This document shows positions 6,368 to 7,791 of a stretch of DNA of 7,791 nucleotides, in pieces; the first letter of the stretch is position 1; every line of letters begins with the position of its first letter. A model generated the notes under the pieces. The model saw only the letters and a list, made by a program, of their open reading frames with translations, was not told where the DNA came from and did no database searches. Origin of the DNA: Thermotogae bacterium (GTDB lineage: Bacteria; Thermotogota; Thermotogae; Petrotogales; Kosmotogaceae); contig QNAR01000068.1 of NCBI GenBank assembly GCA_003643975.1, forward strand, positions 1 to 7,791, in the 5' to 3' direction. The position numbers were made by a program, and so were the translations under genes.

Positions 6368-6437
6368 CACCTTACGGAATAATGGTATCATTGTTGAAGA
6401 TAATCACCTTTACAAAAAGTGCATTGGGGGAAAAGCT

Positions 6438-7292
6438 ATGTGGTATCCAGGACATGTTGAAAAAGCCAAGAAGCAGATCGCAAAACACTTAAAAGCAGTT
6501 GATGCAATCGTCGAATTGCTGGATGCTCGCATTCCTTTTACCAGCCGGGCATATGAATATGAGCGGCTGTTTCAAAACAAGCCGGTGATATTCGTCCTCA
6601 ACAAAGAAGACCTTGCTGATGCTTCGATCACCAAGCGATGGCTCAAACATTTTCAGCAAAAAGGGCAACCAGTCCTGGCAACGAACCTGAAAAACGTAAA
6701 CGTGAAGGATTTCCTTGTGAAAAGGGTCATGCCTTTTGTGAAGAGCAAATTTACCGAAAAGAGGATCATGATTGTAGGTATACCAAATGTCGGGAAATCC
6801 ACTTTTATAAACAGGCTAAGAGGGAAAAAATCCCTGGCCGTGGGGAACAAACCCGGGGTTACCCGGGGAGTACAATGGATTACTGCCGCAAAGGGGCTCA
6901 TTGTACTTGATACACCCGGAATATTATATACAAGGCTTCACAGCCCTTCTATCGTAACCAAATTACTCGCTGTTGGGGCAATGCCTTTTGAAAAGATGGA
7001 CACAATAGAAGCCGCTAAATCCGTATTCAATCTCCTGTTTGAAAGATATTCCAACGCTCCACTGGAAAAAAGGCTTGGCAATCCCTTTGTTGATTTTATG
7101 GACTTTCTGAATAAATTTTCAATAAAGCGGGGCTTTTTAAAAGCTCATGGAGAAGTGGATCTGGAAAGGGGAGCTTTTGTATTCTTAAGGGAAATAGCAG
7201 ATGGAAAATTTGGACGGTTCTCTTACGAAATTCCGGAAGAAGTTATGACGATTATGAGTAAAAAAACAATAAAAGATAGCAAGGAGGTTTAA
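6438..7292 (+). CDS. rbgA: Ribosome biogenesis GTPase RbgA (YlqF)
   Basis: Circularly permuted GTPase that acts late in 50S subunit assembly, binding the pre-50S particle and leaving after GTP hydrolysis. The 284 residues fit the usual length (about 282 in Bacillus). The N-terminus MWYPGHVEKAKKQI corresponds to the family's WFPGHM-AKA start. The DAR motif with its following context is at LLDARIPFTSR (27-37). Permuted order of motifs: G4 NKED (55-58), then ATN (81-83), G1 GIPNVGKST (114-122), G2 PGVTRG (139-144), G3 DTPG (158-161), then a helical C-terminal domain. A GTG at 6354 would add 28 residues, but the family begins at the W-x-PGH motif and the ATG at 6438 has GGGGGA six bases upstream, so the shorter form is chosen. 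It forms an operon with the following gene. Confidence 0.95.
   Translation: MWYPGHVEKAKKQIAKHLKAVDAIVELLDARIPFTSRAYEYERLFQNKPVIFVLNKEDLADASITKRWLKHFQQKGQPVLATNLKNVNVKDFLVKRVMPFVKSKFTEKRIMIVGIPNVGKSTFINRLRGKKSLAVGNKPGVTRGVQWITAAKGLIVLDTPGILYTRLHSPSIVTKLLAVGAMPFEKMDTIEAAKSVFNLLFERYSNAPLEKRLGNPFVDFMDFLNKFSIKRGFLKAHGEVDLERGAFVFLREIADGKFGRFSYEIPEEVMTIMSKKTIKDSKEV
7281..7287 (+). promoter_or_regulatory. Ribosome binding site of the mannosidase gene inside rbgA
   Basis: AAGGAGG lies within the last codons of rbgA, six bases before the ATG at 7294, and just one base separates the rbgA stop from that ATG. This indicates co-transcription and probable translational coupling. Confidence 0.75.
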
Positions 7293-7293
7293 C

Positions 7294-7791
7294 ATGTACG
7301 CATCTGTTAAGGAATTGTATGCACGCTTCAACAGAATTCTTGGTGAAATTATCCCTTACAGGACAAAGAGAAGAATTAAAATTGACAACTGGAGCTTTGC
7401 TCGTTTCCCTTCAGATACTCCTCCAGAAAGTGATGAAATTAAAATCGACGCAGGCTACAAATGGGAACCCGAACCGTTCCCCGTATGGTTTGTGAACCGT
7501 TTGGAGCTTCCGAAGCCAGGTAGTGAAGAAGGACTTTTCTTCGAAGTCTGGACTGGTGGGGAAAGCCTCGTGCTCGTTGATGGAAAAGCCTTTGGTGAAA
7601 TAAACGAATACCACAAGGATATCGATCTTTCCGAAGTTGCTGATGGCAAGGAACATCAGCTTGCCATTCAGACAGTTCCCAAGGGGTTATTTGGTTCAAG
7701 TGTATTTGAGCCAGCTTTTGAAAGCAGTTCTTTGTTGCTGCTTGATAAGGGCATTGACGCCTCTATCCGTTTGTTTCATATGGCAATTGAA
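7294..7791 (+). CDS. Probable GH38-type alpha-mannosidase, N-terminal part (cut by window end)
   Basis: The frame stays open for 166 codons to the window edge. The visible part resembles the N-terminal beta-sandwich of bacterial GH38 alpha-mannosidases, which release terminal mannose from oligosaccharides. Family-like segments are W-x-P...FPVWFVNRLELPK (57-74), the strand pair EVWTGGESLVLVDGKAFGEI (84-103) equivalent to the usual GGEALLFVNG-x-PYGGID pattern, the conserved His107, and the GLFG...FEPAF turn (131-142). The catalytic domain, metal-binding Asp/His residues and C-terminal domains lie outside, so activity cannot be judged. No signal peptide is seen, which suggests cytoplasmic action on imported oligosaccharides. 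It follows rbgA by a single base. Another glycosidase with a similar beta-sandwich cannot be excluded. Confidence 0.72.
   Translation, partial: MYASVKELYARFNRILGEIIPYRTKRRIKIDNWSFARFPSDTPPESDEIKIDAGYKWEPEPFPVWFVNRLELPKPGSEEGLFFEVWTGGESLVLVDGKAFGEINEYHKDIDLSEVADGKEHQLAIQTVPKGLFGSSVFEPAFESSSLLLLDKGIDASIRLFHMAIE

Noticed and set aside
6347..6391. 14-codon leader-peptide candidate upstream of sufC (MIPLFRKVLKKFTF, minus strand) preceded by AAAGGTGAT
   Set aside because: The spacing of 11 bases is long, and the predicted sufC promoter lies within or downstream of it, so it would not be transcribed from there. No attenuator structure or codon run was seen.
1898..6411. The 11-mer TAATCACCTTT occurs at 1898-1908 and 6401-6411, both in divergent intergenic regions
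   Set aside because: It is the reverse complement of a Shine-Dalgarno-like string (AAAGGTGATTA), so recurrence near gene starts is expected; two copies do not establish a regulon motif.
6354..6437. 28-residue N-terminal extension of RbgA from a GTG at 6354
   Set aside because: The RbgA family begins at the W-x-PGH motif, and a good ribosome binding site precedes the ATG at 6438; the extension is simply open by chance.

Overview
The window looks like a piece of a thermophilic bacterial chromosome, most probably from the Thermotogae (Kosmotoga/Mesotoga-like). This is inferred from the gene repertoire, from frequent AGA/AGG arginine and ATA isoleucine codons, from very tight gene packing, and from likely TTG/GTG starts. 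No 16S rRNA or other marker is present, so the lineage is not proven.

Layout: (1) 3-719, +: 3' part of a sugar/nucleoside ABC transporter permease. (2) 720-1904, -: a 12-helix MFS exporter-like protein whose stop codon abuts the permease stop with no gap. (3) 1905-1957: a short divergent promoter region with dyads. (4) 1958-3193, +: full-length CinA, a nucleotide pyrophosphatase fused to an NMN deamidase. (5) 3181-4509, -: a geranylgeranyl-reductase-family FAD oxidoreductase that overlaps the end of cinA by 13 bp. (6) 4610-6306, -: a two-gene Fe-S assembly unit, sufC followed by one short SufB/SufD-family gene, with overlapping stop and start codons. (7) 6307-6437: a divergent promoter region with an 8-bp inverted repeat and a third copy of the repeat unit. 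(8) 6438-7292, +: rbgA (ylqF), a ribosome-assembly GTPase. (9) 7294 to the window end, +: N-terminal part of a probable GH38 alpha-mannosidase whose ribosome binding site lies inside rbgA.

Functionally this is mostly a mixed housekeeping region: solute uptake, efflux, NAD-cycle repair, Fe-S cluster assembly, 50S maturation and glycan degradation. The most interesting part is the sufC-sufB pair. It has no desulfurase, SufE/SufU or second SufB/D gene beside it, and it resembles the minimal SUF-like (SMS) two-component arrangement. It is followed on the same strand by a flavoprotein of a family that often takes electrons from ferredoxin. No CRISPR array, insertion sequence, tRNA, rRNA or phage gene was seen. 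No intergenic stretch exceeds about 130 bases, and no convincing intrinsic terminator was found. I do not see a clearly new multi-gene system here.
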